From a virus, in IMG/VR virus record IMGVR_UViG_3300017917_004503, positions 62,001 through 126,000 of that record: a stretch of DNA of 64,000 nucleotides; one strand, given 5' to 3'. This document shows positions 24,129 through 32,948 of this stretch, piece after piece (position 1 is the stretch's first letter; each line of letters opens with the position of its first letter). The translations under genes were made by a program, and so were the position numbers. The notes below the pieces were generated by a model. It was not told the origin of the DNA, did not search any database, and saw only the letters and a program-made list of their open reading frames with translations.

Positions 24129-25976
24129 ATGTTTGATAAAGCAGCATTAGGTTTACAAGAAGAAGCCAGGTTACAAGGTAATGTAAATGGAATTATTTCA
24201 TCCTATAGCAACATAGGATCTAGTAATCCTGCTAAAGGACCAACCGCAAGAAGTCTTTTTTATGAAGCTGGAAAAAGAGTACCAGGTAAATATGGAAACT
24301 TTCTTTTTTACGCACTAGGTAATAGCGAAAATAGTTTTATTGATGCCTATTATCGATCTGAATCTTCAGAATATAACATTAAAACATCTTCTGTAAAATC
24401 TAAAAATCCGACTGCTGCTTTTCTTGTTTCTGAAACAACTAAATTACAAGCCAGAGCTTCATCAACTGGTGTATTAAATGGTCTTTTTGCTAGATTTGAA
24501 GGTGATGTAATCGGAGGTCTTTCCGCACCATATTACTGGAAGGATTTTCTTTATTGTAAGTATTATGGAACTATCCCTAATAATTACATGATTACTCTAA
24601 GAAGATTTCCGAGTCCTGTTTTAGATAATCTAAGTAGTCCAAAGAAGCTGGATAAAAATTCAGATGGATTTTACACCGAAGGGGTAATGAGACCTGTAGC
24701 ACAAGCAGTTACATGGTTCGGAGGAAATACCGGTAATGCTTTGAATGACATCATTTCATTTTCGACAGGTATCCAATGGAACAGTAAACCTCAGGATTTA
24801 ATTAAAGAACAAGAAGCTTTCAGTAAAGGGTTTTTACAAGATGGAATTGTCAATCAAATTCGTCAAGGTTTAGGTGCATTAAGTGATACTGCGACTAACA
24901 TTTTTGATGCTGGAGAAATACTCACTACAAATACAGTCGCTGCAACAGATCCAAATGAAACACTTACAAGAGGAATTAGAACGGCAAAACTTAGAGATAG
25001 AGCGAAAGATCAAGGTGGATTGATGAGTGAGTATATTTGGACATCTGTTGATGTTGTTCAAAACACTTATGTTAGAGGCGTTGGCTTAACTTTCGATTGG
25101 AAGTCCATAACTGTTGTTTTTGATTATGAATTAACTTCTGTCGGTGAGGTTAACACTAAAGCTGCTATGTTAGATATTCTAGGTAATATTCTATCGATCG
25201 GAACCAATTATGGAGTTTTCTTGACTCCTGATTTTAGATATAATGCAGCATTCTCAGCAGTTAGATTCCCTGGTGGGGACGCTGGACTAGAATTATATTA
25301 TAGTGATCCTTTAGCATGGCTGACCAGATATGGCGATAAAATTAATAAAATTATAGAAGAAGCTGCTGTCGGATCAAACGACGAAGGCAACGGAACACAG
25401 GGGCAAGCAGAGGTTCAGCAAGTTAAAAAAGCTGTGGATCAGATTTCTAAAGATGGAAGTAAACCTAATGCTGAAACCGGTGATCTAATTAAAAAACTTT
25501 TGGGCAGTGACGAGTTTAGAAGGCTTCTAAAATTCCAACAATCTTCTAGTTTTCTTGAAAATTATCAAATGCCATTGAGCTTTCTGACTGGTGCCCCTAT
25601 AGGTGAATGGCATTTAACAATAGGAAATCCTTGCAACCCAATTGCCATGATAGGTAATTTGGTGTGTACTGACGTTAAAATAGACTTTACAGAGGTTTTA
25701 GGACCTGATGATTTCCCAACCGGAATAAAGGCTACCTTTACATTAGAACACGGAAGAGATCGAGAAAGAGGCGAGATAGAAAGCATCTTTAACCGAGGCG
25801 ACGGTCGTCTATATCACTCTGCACAGGAAACCTCTGCAAATCAGCAAAGTTTCACTGCATTTGCAGATACTGCAGGCAATGTTTTAACATACGATTCTCC
25901 TGGATCTTTAATGGATGGTTTCTGGAACTCTCAATTAAATACTATCCCAGATCAATTGGGACCAAATAACCCTTAA
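24129..25976 (+). CDS. Baseplate / tail-tube initiator-like protein (gp48/gp54 type)
   Basis: Protein of 615 aa. The C-terminal part (about 465-560) reads like a tube-baseplate protein: LTGAPIGEWHLTIGNPCNPI, then MIGNLVCTDVKIDFTEVLGP, then DDFPTGIKATFTLEHGRDRE, a pattern resembling the end of T4 gp48/gp54 (P-x-x-[IV]-x-x-[IV]-x-F ... F-P-x-x-[IL]-x-x-x-F-T-L-E). The gene heads a run of baseplate genes (gp53-, gp27- and gp5-like), consistent with a tube-cap role. The N-terminal 400 residues are not recognised. It could also be another inner-baseplate component. Confidence 0.5.
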   Translation: MFDKAALGLQEEARLQGNVNGIISSYSNIGSSNPAKGPTARSLFYEAGKRVPGKYGNFLFYALGNSENSFIDAYYRSESSEYNIKTSSVKSKNPTAAFLVSETTKLQARASSTGVLNGLFARFEGDVIGGLSAPYYWKDFLYCKYYGTIPNNYMITLRRFPSPVLDNLSSPKKLDKNSDGFYTEGVMRPVAQAVTWFGGNTGNALNDIISFSTGIQWNSKPQDLIKEQEAFSKGFLQDGIVNQIRQGLGALSDTATNIFDAGEILTTNTVAATDPNETLTRGIRTAKLRDRAKDQGGLMSEYIWTSVDVVQNTYVRGVGLTFDWKSITVVFDYELTSVGEVNTKAAMLDILGNILSIGTNYGVFLTPDFRYNAAFSAVRFPGGDAGLELYYSDPLAWLTRYGDKINKIIEEAAVGSNDEGNGTQGQAEVQQVKKAVDQISKDGSKPNAETGDLIKKLLGSDEFRRLLKFQQSSSFLENYQMPLSFLTGAPIGEWHLTIGNPCNPIAMIGNLVCTDVKIDFTEVLGPDDFPTGIKATFTLEHGRDRERGEIESIFNRGDGRLYHSAQETSANQQSFTAFADTAGNVLTYDSPGSLMDGFWNSQLNTIPDQLGPNNP

Positions 25977-25979
25977 TTT

Positions 25980-26570
25980 ATGGCATTAATGATTGATACT
26001 ATATCTACTAATAAAAAAGTTTTTAACCCGAATCCGGAATTGAATAGTACAGGAAATTATGGGGTTTGGGATTTGACACAAGGTTCTATAACTTATTCTG
26101 GGGTTGGTGTTCAAATACAATCTTTGTTCACTGTTACTGAATATCTACAAATGAGACCCGACTTAATTTCACAAATTAAATTATCAGATCAGGGTAAGAT
26201 GGGATCGCTTTTAAAGTTTAATTCAATCAGTAATCCCTTTTCTCTTAACGAAGGACAAATTTTGGCAATACCCTCAACTAGAACTATTGATGAAAGTTTC
26301 AGAGTTAAAAAAATAGAACAGCAATCAGGTACTTCTAACACTAATACAAATCCAGCAAACACTTTTAAGAAAAATCAAGAGCAGAAGAAGTTTAAGGTAA
26401 GTGAAGGCAGAAAGAAATTCTTGGATGAGAAAGTAAAAAATCCTCCCGGATTAAATTTACCTCCTAATATGTTACAACCAGGAGAATCTACAATTCAAAG
26501 GGAGAATGGATTTATAATCTTCGCACCAAATGCTGGAGGTGGTGGGAGTAACACGCCTCAAACCAATTAA
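25980..26570 (+). CDS. Baseplate wedge protein with LysM-like segment (gp53-like)
   Basis: Protein of 196 aa starting 3 bases after the previous gene. Around residues 70-100, MGSLLKFNSISNPFSLNEGQ followed by ILAIPS, it matches the end of LysM-type modules (N-x-I-x-x-P-F-x-L-x-x-G-x-x-L-x-I-P), which is also how T4 gp53-family wedge proteins look. The C-terminus is a Pro/Gly/Asn-rich extended tail. In T4, gp53 clamps the wedges around the hub. The call depends on one motif plus neighbours, so moderate confidence. Confidence 0.55.
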   Translation: MALMIDTISTNKKVFNPNPELNSTGNYGVWDLTQGSITYSGVGVQIQSLFTVTEYLQMRPDLISQIKLSDQGKMGSLLKFNSISNPFSLNEGQILAIPSTRTIDESFRVKKIEQQSGTSNTNTNPANTFKKNQEQKKFKVSEGRKKFLDEKVKNPPGLNLPPNMLQPGESTIQRENGFIIFAPNAGGGGSNTPQTN

Positions 26571-26590
26571 TAACATCTAATTCTGAATAA

Positions 26591-28150
26591 ATGGAAAGAG
26601 ATTCTATTATTATTTCTGTGATTGCCAATAATAACGTTAAGCTGGATGAACAAAATCAGGTTGATCGAGCTAATGGCTCTGTTGATCAGGAAACCCTGAG
26701 GAATGCGAATGAAATATCTGCCCAAATAACGGGTTTAAATGTTCCCTTTATTACTATTAATGGTTATTCTGTGACCAATTATTTAACTAGGTTTTCTCTA
26801 GATCTTTCAGGTTTTTTACCTGTGATGAAATTTTCTTTTATTGCCGCACAAAACGTTTTCATTTCAGTTAACTATCCAAAAGATGGAGATCTGGCTTCTC
26901 TTTATATGAGATCGCCGGGAGAAATTTATAAACCGATAAGGATGGATTTTAACATCTTGAGTGTTCATAGTGAAGTTTCCAGTAAGTATTCAGAAACTGG
27001 ATCTGATCCTGATGGAAAGGGGATTAATTTAAGATTCAATATAGTAGCAGAATGCAGAGTCCCAGGACTTTATTCGAATAGAATCAAATCTTATCCAGTT
27101 ACCAGTTCTTTCGATACCCTTCTACAGGCAGCACAAGAGATAAATTTGGGGTTTGCTTCTAACGAGAAGACACTAGAAGATAACATGACTTGGATTTGCC
27201 CTAATTATTCTTTTTTTGACTTTTTTCAAGAGGTCTCAATTAGAGCTTTTAAAGACGATCAAACCAGTTTTTTTGATTGCTGGATTGATCCGTATTATAA
27301 TTTGAATTTTGTGAATCTGGGTAATCAATTTGCCTATGAAACAGATCCTCAACAAGAAGTAATGTTTCTTCCTGGATATACCAATAAAGGGTTGAAAGTT
27401 GATTCAGGATACCCCGGTTCTAATACACCAGATTTAATTCAAACCAAATTAGTTTTAACAAACTTTTTCGGATCAGCAGAGCTTCCTTTTTATATTAACG
27501 GATACACTCTAACCTCTAGAGCAGGAAGTAATGTTAATAGCATGGGGTATATTACTGAAATATCTTTTTATGATGAAAATATACTTAAAGAAGATCCTAG
27601 TCAAAAGTACATTAAATATGACATCGAATCATTTACAACCGAAAATGTTGGAAGTGGAGCAGTCTTACAAAAAGGAAGAGCCAGAGATAACGAATACAAA
27701 GAAGAAAAAAGAAGAGAGTGGTTAGGCGTTTTAAATTCACAAGTCACACCAGACGATGGGGTTCATCCAAACTATCTTCATGCAAAGTTTCAAAATCTTG
27801 TAAATATAAACGATTGTACAAAACTAACACTGGAAGTTGAACTTGATAATTATTTTCCTGGTATTTATAGAGGAATGGTAGTTCCCGTCGCAATTTATAT
27901 TTTTGACGATGGCACTAGAAAACAAAATGCAGGTAACATTTCAAATTCACAAGATAATACTGGTTCTGGTCCAACTAAGGATATTTTTTTATCCGGTAAC
28001 TATGTTGTTATGGGTATGACAGTAAACTGGTCGTTTAGTTCTGGTGGGATGAGACAATATCTTACTTTGGCCAAAAGAACTTGGTATCTAAATACATCAG
28101 GATCTATACCTAAAGCATTTCCTATTTCTGTCAAAAATAACAAATTTTGA
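26591..28150 (+). CDS. Baseplate hub protein (gp27-like)
   Basis: Protein of 519 aa. The layout fits T4 gp27/P2 gpD hub proteins: an N-terminal beta domain (VPFITINGYSVTNYLTRFSL), a helical FDTLLQAAQEINLGF segment near 175-190, then WICPNYSFFDFFQEVSIRAF with FFDCWIDPYYNLNFVNLG following, and a C-terminal beta domain (YFPGIYRGMVVPVAIYIFDD). Hub proteins form the trimeric collar that connects spike and tube. The next genes are a repeat-containing tail protein and a spike, in keeping with this role. Longer than T4 gp27 (391 aa). Confidence 0.6.
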   Translation: MERDSIIISVIANNNVKLDEQNQVDRANGSVDQETLRNANEISAQITGLNVPFITINGYSVTNYLTRFSLDLSGFLPVMKFSFIAAQNVFISVNYPKDGDLASLYMRSPGEIYKPIRMDFNILSVHSEVSSKYSETGSDPDGKGINLRFNIVAECRVPGLYSNRIKSYPVTSSFDTLLQAAQEINLGFASNEKTLEDNMTWICPNYSFFDFFQEVSIRAFKDDQTSFFDCWIDPYYNLNFVNLGNQFAYETDPQQEVMFLPGYTNKGLKVDSGYPGSNTPDLIQTKLVLTNFFGSAELPFYINGYTLTSRAGSNVNSMGYITEISFYDENILKEDPSQKYIKYDIESFTTENVGSGAVLQKGRARDNEYKEEKRREWLGVLNSQVTPDDGVHPNYLHAKFQNLVNINDCTKLTLEVELDNYFPGIYRGMVVPVAIYIFDDGTRKQNAGNISNSQDNTGSGPTKDIFLSGNYVVMGMTVNWSFSSGGMRQYLTLAKRTWYLNTSGSIPKAFPISVKNNKF

Positions 28151-28185
28151 TTTCAGGATAAATATTAAAAATAATCACCAAGAAA

Positions 28186-30477
28186 TTGCTTGCAACAGAT
28201 CAACAAAGAAGTTTATTCCTCAAGGGATTTAAACTTTCAAACCAAGGAAAATATGAAGATCCAACTTATCTAGGATTTAAGATAGTTTTCGATTTCGGAG
28301 TTTTACCTGTGAGAGCTGACGATGGGTTAGCTCCAAGTCCTCTTTTTAGGATAGGAAGTTATGAGGATCAACAATTTTTTCCTTTAAATCCATTTGCTCA
28401 ACCACAGTATTCGTATAAGACTGGTCCTAATATAGCTTATTATTCCGCTGCTGAATACCTCAGACAAAGAGAGCAAAACTTTCCCCGTGGTGGAAAGAGG
28501 GCAGATATGTTGATTCAGTTTCGTAATTTATTAAACGATCTTGTTTCAAATTCACCATGGTTTTTACAATCTATCGATGGTTTGGACCAATTGGAAAAAG
28601 TAGAGCGTCCAGGATTTCCCACATTGGATATCGGTGGTTTTGATCCACAGAGAACAGGTAATAAGGTATTAACTTTCAACACTTTAGAGTCTCTGAATTT
28701 AAGAATGACTGCTTTAGCTGATCTTTATAATCAGGCTACTTTTGATTATGATAATATGAGGGAACTAGTCCCTAGGAATCTCCGAAGATTTACGATGTTT
28801 ATCTTCGTTCAAGAAATTAGAAATTTCTTTAAAACTTCTAGATTGATTGGTTCTTCTGCAGCTTTAACTTCACTCAACAATCTATCTGATCTACTGGGAG
28901 CAGGTAATAATCCTGGCAGTAATCTCGGAGCAGCTACTAACATAGCGAATCAGTTTGGACAGGAATTTGGTCAAGCTAATTCTGGTGGTGGAGGACCATT
29001 ATCTTCTTTTGTAGGTAACGTATTTAATAATTCTGGTGTTGATAATGACTATGCTATATTCACAAATCAGCAGGATCAAAGCGGGATTAAGCCAATGCTA
29101 ATCTATGAATGCAGAAATTGTGAATTTGATTTTAGCGACAGTACACCAATACCTAGCTCTATAAACGTTGGTGTTGATACAGCTACACCTGTTGGACAGA
29201 GCTTTAGAATTTTGGTTGGAAAGGTTAGAAAGAAGAGTCAATATCCAAATATCAGGCAAGATGGAAAGCCCTTAATTCTTGCTGATAGCTGGGATTCTTC
29301 TCGCTCGTCTGTTCAAAAAAATCCACAAGACACGAATGACATCTTATCTATTGGCGAAGAGCTTTTAACTAACTTTGTAAGTAATTCACTAAACGATCTT
29401 ATTAACGAAGGTATAAATAATTATGTTCTACCTGCGATTGCAGGAGCAGATAGATTAGCCTTAGGTAATGTTTATAGTTTAGATCCTGGACAGATCTTAT
29501 CAGATCTATCCTTTAACAATGCACAGAATTTTCTAAATCAATTGGGTAACGTCTCTGAAATTTCACTTCCTAATCCACAGACTTTAGGACAAGGTGGACC
29601 TCCAGAGAGGGTTTATATTAAACCAACTGGTGACGTTTATGCACAGGTTCCAGGAAGAGATCTTGGTGTTCCTGAAAGAGTTTACGTTAAGCCTAGTGGA
29701 GATTCCTATCCTGATGTACCAGGAAGGGATTTAGGGGTTCCTGGAAGAGTTTATAATACTCCATCTGGTGATGCCTATCCTGATGTTCCTGGTAAGGATC
29801 TCGGTGTTCCAGATAGAGTTTACACTCCACCTTCAGGTGATGCCTATCCTGATGTTCCAGGAAGAGATCTTGGTGTTCCTGATAGAGTTTATCCTTTACC
29901 AACTGGTGATGTCTATCCTGATGTTCCAGGAAGAGACCTCGGTGTTCCAGATAGAGTATATCCACCATCAACCGGAGATGTTTACACCGACGTACCTGGT
30001 AGAGATTTAGGTGTTCCTGATAGGGTTTACGGTAAGCCAGGAGGAGATGTTTATTCGAATGTTCCTGGTACAGATTTAGGTGTTCCTGATAGAAATTACA
30101 ATAAACCTCAGGGAAAGGTTTATCCTGATTCCCAGCCTTCTCCTAAATTAGGTGAATCGCAGGTTTATCCTGATTTTATTCCATCATCTCCTATCGATAT
30201 TTCGTCTCAAAGAGTTTATACAGATACTCCAAAAGTTAGTTACAACGGAGAACTGAGAGATGAATCTAATACTTTCTCGAGTAATCCTGGAAGAGTCTAT
30301 CCTGTCAACAAACCTTTTTCTGGTCAGAGTAGAGGAGATATCGGAAAGGCTTATCCTGAGACTACAGGAGATTTCATAATCGAAAAACCTTTAAATCTAG
30401 GAAATCTTAAACCAGAAGACAAATATAATATTAGTCTGGGACAAAACAATCCAGATCCTAATCAATTTGAAGATTAA
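28186..30477 (+). CDS. Baseplate/tail protein with seven 23-residue repeats
   Basis: Protein of 763 aa. There is no ATG between the upstream in-frame stop (28159) and the conserved-looking LATDQQRSLFLKGFKLSNQG opening, so TTG at 28186 is the likely start. The N-terminal ~400 residues contain RNLRRFTMFIFVQEIRNFF and a CRNCEFDFSDSTPIPSSINV block that resemble tube-initiator-type baseplate proteins. Residues 474-634 are seven tandem 23-residue repeats (RVYxxPxGDxYPDVPGRDLG core), decaying into degenerate RVY/Y-P motifs toward the C-terminus. Lies between the hub-like and spike-like genes. The repeat region is probably an extended proline-rich rod or flexible tether. Confidence 0.6.
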   Translation: MLATDQQRSLFLKGFKLSNQGKYEDPTYLGFKIVFDFGVLPVRADDGLAPSPLFRIGSYEDQQFFPLNPFAQPQYSYKTGPNIAYYSAAEYLRQREQNFPRGGKRADMLIQFRNLLNDLVSNSPWFLQSIDGLDQLEKVERPGFPTLDIGGFDPQRTGNKVLTFNTLESLNLRMTALADLYNQATFDYDNMRELVPRNLRRFTMFIFVQEIRNFFKTSRLIGSSAALTSLNNLSDLLGAGNNPGSNLGAATNIANQFGQEFGQANSGGGGPLSSFVGNVFNNSGVDNDYAIFTNQQDQSGIKPMLIYECRNCEFDFSDSTPIPSSINVGVDTATPVGQSFRILVGKVRKKSQYPNIRQDGKPLILADSWDSSRSSVQKNPQDTNDILSIGEELLTNFVSNSLNDLINEGINNYVLPAIAGADRLALGNVYSLDPGQILSDLSFNNAQNFLNQLGNVSEISLPNPQTLGQGGPPERVYIKPTGDVYAQVPGRDLGVPERVYVKPSGDSYPDVPGRDLGVPGRVYNTPSGDAYPDVPGKDLGVPDRVYTPPSGDAYPDVPGRDLGVPDRVYPLPTGDVYPDVPGRDLGVPDRVYPPSTGDVYTDVPGRDLGVPDRVYGKPGGDVYSNVPGTDLGVPDRNYNKPQGKVYPDSQPSPKLGESQVYPDFIPSSPIDISSQRVYTDTPKVSYNGELRDESNTFSSNPGRVYPVNKPFSGQSRGDIGKAYPETTGDFIIEKPLNLGNLKPEDKYNISLGQNNPDPNQFED
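29605..30087 (+). repeat. Seven tandem 69-bp repeats (23 residues each)
   Basis: Seven uninterrupted units starting at residues 474, 497, 520, 543, 566, 589 and 612 with consensus [DE]RVYxxPxGDxYPDVPGRDL then GVP. Units 2-6 are the most alike; the first and seventh differ more and an eighth copy is clearly decayed (30088 onward). The DNA copies differ mostly at synonymous sites. Confidence 0.92.
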
Positions 30478-30479
30478 TT

Positions 30480-31181
30480 ATGCCGAGTGAAAGAGTCTAT
30501 TTGGGTCAAATCGTAGATAATAAAGATCCCTTATACCAGGGAAGAGCAAGGGTAAATGTTTTTGGTTTTTTCGATGGAATACCGACTGAAGATCTACCTT
30601 GGGCAGAGCAGATAGCTGGACTTTCCTTTGATGGAGGATTCGGAGGCGGAAATATCTCTATTCCTAGAATAGGTACTGTTGTTGCTGTTCATTTTGAGGA
30701 GAATAATTACTATAAAATGAATTATCACTACATTAAAGAGATCTCTCCTTCGTTATTAGAAGAGCTTAAACAAGAAAATTCATACGAGGGTACTCAATCA
30801 ATAGTCTATGACACCGAAGCTCAGCCAGGCACACTTAAAATGATTTATACGAGGAAAAATGGTTTGGTCTTTCAATTAGGTGATGCAACAATTCAACTTG
30901 ATACACAGAATGCTGGAACTGATAAAGAAAAACTCAGAATCAAGATAAAGATGAATGATGATGAGATTAGAATGGAGAAGAATGCGGGTAAGCAAAAAGT
31001 AATTATCAAGTCTGGAAACATAGAGCTAGGTGAAGAAGCTGTTGAAAAAATTATTTTAGGTAGCACCTTTTTGGATTTCTTTAATAAGCATACACACCCA
31101 ACCGGGGTTGGACCATCTGGTGTTCCCGTGATACCTATGATAGATCAAGTTCATTTAAGTCAAGTTTCAAAAACTAAATAA
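30480..31181 (+). CDS. Baseplate central spike, OB-fold, without lysozyme domain (gp5/gpV-like)
   Basis: Protein of 233 aa. N-terminal OB-fold: YLGQIVDNKDPLYQGRARVN, then GFFDGIPTEDLPWAEQI and PRIGTVVAVHFEENNYYK, as in gp5/gpV/VgrG-type spikes. The middle is a beta-strand series (IQLDTQNAG, IRMEKNAGKQKVIIKSGNIE) suited to a triple-stranded beta-helix. Near the end is KHTHPTGVGPSG; an H-x-H pair at the tip of P2 gpV-type spikes binds iron. Unlike T4 gp5 there is no lysozyme domain, so wall penetration must rely on the spike itself or on another protein. The overlapping-start neighbours are the repeat protein and a 568-aa structural protein. Confidence 0.8.
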   Translation: MPSERVYLGQIVDNKDPLYQGRARVNVFGFFDGIPTEDLPWAEQIAGLSFDGGFGGGNISIPRIGTVVAVHFEENNYYKMNYHYIKEISPSLLEELKQENSYEGTQSIVYDTEAQPGTLKMIYTRKNGLVFQLGDATIQLDTQNAGTDKEKLRIKIKMNDDEIRMEKNAGKQKVIIKSGNIELGEEAVEKIILGSTFLDFFNKHTHPTGVGPSGVPVIPMIDQVHLSQVSKTK

Positions 31182-31182
31182 C

Positions 31183-32889
31183 ATGCCAGCTGATTGGGTA
31201 TCTTTTATAACAAATGTTTCTAATAAACTTGACGGTCAATCCATTCAAGCTTCTTATGATTCTGCGGGTTCAGATGTTGATGATTTTGCAACTTATCTGG
31301 CACAACAGTATACAAATGCTACAGTCGGTAAAGCACAATCCCCTTACGGCAATACACATGTGAAGGGTAACGAATCCATTTTGATAGCAGGATTTTCCGA
31401 GGCTTTTAAGAAACTAGAATCCGAAAGATCCCCTACCTTTGAAGAAAAATCCAAAGATCCTAACTATAAAGATTTAAAGGAAGAACCAACTGAGCAACAA
31501 CTTGAATCGGCTAGATCGAAATTTGATCTAGATTTTTTAGCTTGGGCTGAAGAAAATGGTTCAAACATACCGGATTTCATATATTCTCAATTTTTTAGTC
31601 AATATCCTGGATTTCCCAATACAGAGGAGCAAAGGGTTCTTGAATTAGCTAGAAGAATTATTAATCAATTTGACGGAACTTCAGATTATTTACAATGGAT
31701 ATACACTTTAAAGATACAGAATGATGAGTATAAAACTATATCTAGCAAAGTTTATGATAAAATTTTAGAATTAACCAAGGGACTAGGGTCTTCTGAGATA
31801 AAAGTCGGGGATGAAGTTCAAGGACTTTCTCTTTATCCTTTGAATCCAAACGGAACTGAAAATAGAAATTCTCCAAATAAGGGCGGTGAATTGATAAGAG
31901 GTAAGGTTTCATCTATTAATAAAATTAAAATACCTCTCTTATCAGGATCTAATATTTATTCAGTGACAGTAAATTCAAATGGTAAAAACATAGAAAGAAT
32001 TTTAGTTCCTGATACTATTCAAAAGAAAATTAATGTCTCTGATTTTCGTAATGTTAGAAACGTGAATTTATCTAAAAAAATCTTACAAGAAGACCATGTA
32101 TCTGATCCTAGCAGAATACCTAATTATTTGACATCTAAATTCATTACCCGTTTCACATACGATCCAAACAATGATAAAAATCTTTTTTATAGGATAATTA
32201 GAGCTACGCTAAATTTAGTTAATTATGATGGGGTTCAAAATTCCATAAACCAAAATCTATCTCCGAATAATGTACTTTATAGTGGATCTATTACTAAATT
32301 TTTAGACGGAGATTTTACTAATGCACAAATACAAGGCGCTAATATTCTAAGTACTCAGTTCCTTAACAATTCTAGAAATTATAAAGATTCTCTTAGCGTA
32401 AATAATTTTCTAGTATCACTTTCCTCTAAAAAATCCACGTCATATTCAGTTGAAGCCTCGAGATTTCTCCAGCTTAAAAGATCTTACATTGATTATTTAG
32501 TTCAAGAATCTAAAATACAGGATGAATCTGTCAATACTGAAGATCCATATTACAAAATGGCTGATAGTGTTATAAAATACTGGATTAGTTGTTTACAACA
32601 ACCTCTTTCTTCGTCTCCTCCTGTACCACCTTGTACAATATTACCGCCATCAAACGGTGTTTATGTTGGTGTATATTATGGATCTATAAAAAAACTAGGA
32701 GACAGTTTACGCCGTGCATTTAACGATGGCAAAAGTTTCAAGACTGGTAAAACTGGAAAAATAGTTGCAAGTTCTTTGGCTTCATCTTTCCAAAAGCATT
32801 TACTAGAACTAAAATTTATTTATAATGGTGGTATCCCTACAACAGGTGGACCTGTACCAATGTCAGGATTTGTTTCGTTAGTTTTTTAA
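31183..32889 (+). CDS. Unknown baseplate-region structural protein
   Basis: Protein of 568 aa starting 1 base after the spike gene. Helical N-terminal ~190 residues, a beta-rich middle (about 200-280: VGDEVQGLSLYPLNP, then strands ending RILVPDTIQ), and a helical C-terminal part with a proline/cysteine segment (SSSPPVPPCTILPPS near 480). The final GGIPTTGGPVPMSGFVSL is Gly/Pro-rich. No family recognised; location between spike and wedge genes suggests a baseplate or tail component. Confidence 0.55.
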   Translation: MPADWVSFITNVSNKLDGQSIQASYDSAGSDVDDFATYLAQQYTNATVGKAQSPYGNTHVKGNESILIAGFSEAFKKLESERSPTFEEKSKDPNYKDLKEEPTEQQLESARSKFDLDFLAWAEENGSNIPDFIYSQFFSQYPGFPNTEEQRVLELARRIINQFDGTSDYLQWIYTLKIQNDEYKTISSKVYDKILELTKGLGSSEIKVGDEVQGLSLYPLNPNGTENRNSPNKGGELIRGKVSSINKIKIPLLSGSNIYSVTVNSNGKNIERILVPDTIQKKINVSDFRNVRNVNLSKKILQEDHVSDPSRIPNYLTSKFITRFTYDPNNDKNLFYRIIRATLNLVNYDGVQNSINQNLSPNNVLYSGSITKFLDGDFTNAQIQGANILSTQFLNNSRNYKDSLSVNNFLVSLSSKKSTSYSVEASRFLQLKRSYIDYLVQESKIQDESVNTEDPYYKMADSVIKYWISCLQQPLSSSPPVPPCTILPPSNGVYVGVYYGSIKKLGDSLRRAFNDGKSFKTGKTGKIVASSLASSFQKHLLELKFIYNGGIPTTGGPVPMSGFVSLVF

Positions 32890-32908
32890 AAACCGGAACT
32901 TATTGGTG

Positions 32909-32916
32909 GATATATA
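32909..32916 (+). promoter_or_regulatory. Putative late promoter P6 (GATATATA)
   Basis: GGATATATACT, 33 nt from the last motif base to the ATG at 32949. Together with P9 it has the longest spacing of the nine copies. Confidence 0.55.
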
Positions 32917-32948
32917 CTAAGATTGTTTAACTTCTTAATAAAAAAAAT

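Noticed and set aside
29693-30010. Alternative frames on both strands through the 69-bp repeats (92 and 80 codons)
   Set aside because: Tandem repeats with a length divisible by three keep all frames open; the composition is repetitive His/Gln/Leu and the main-frame tail gene explains the region.
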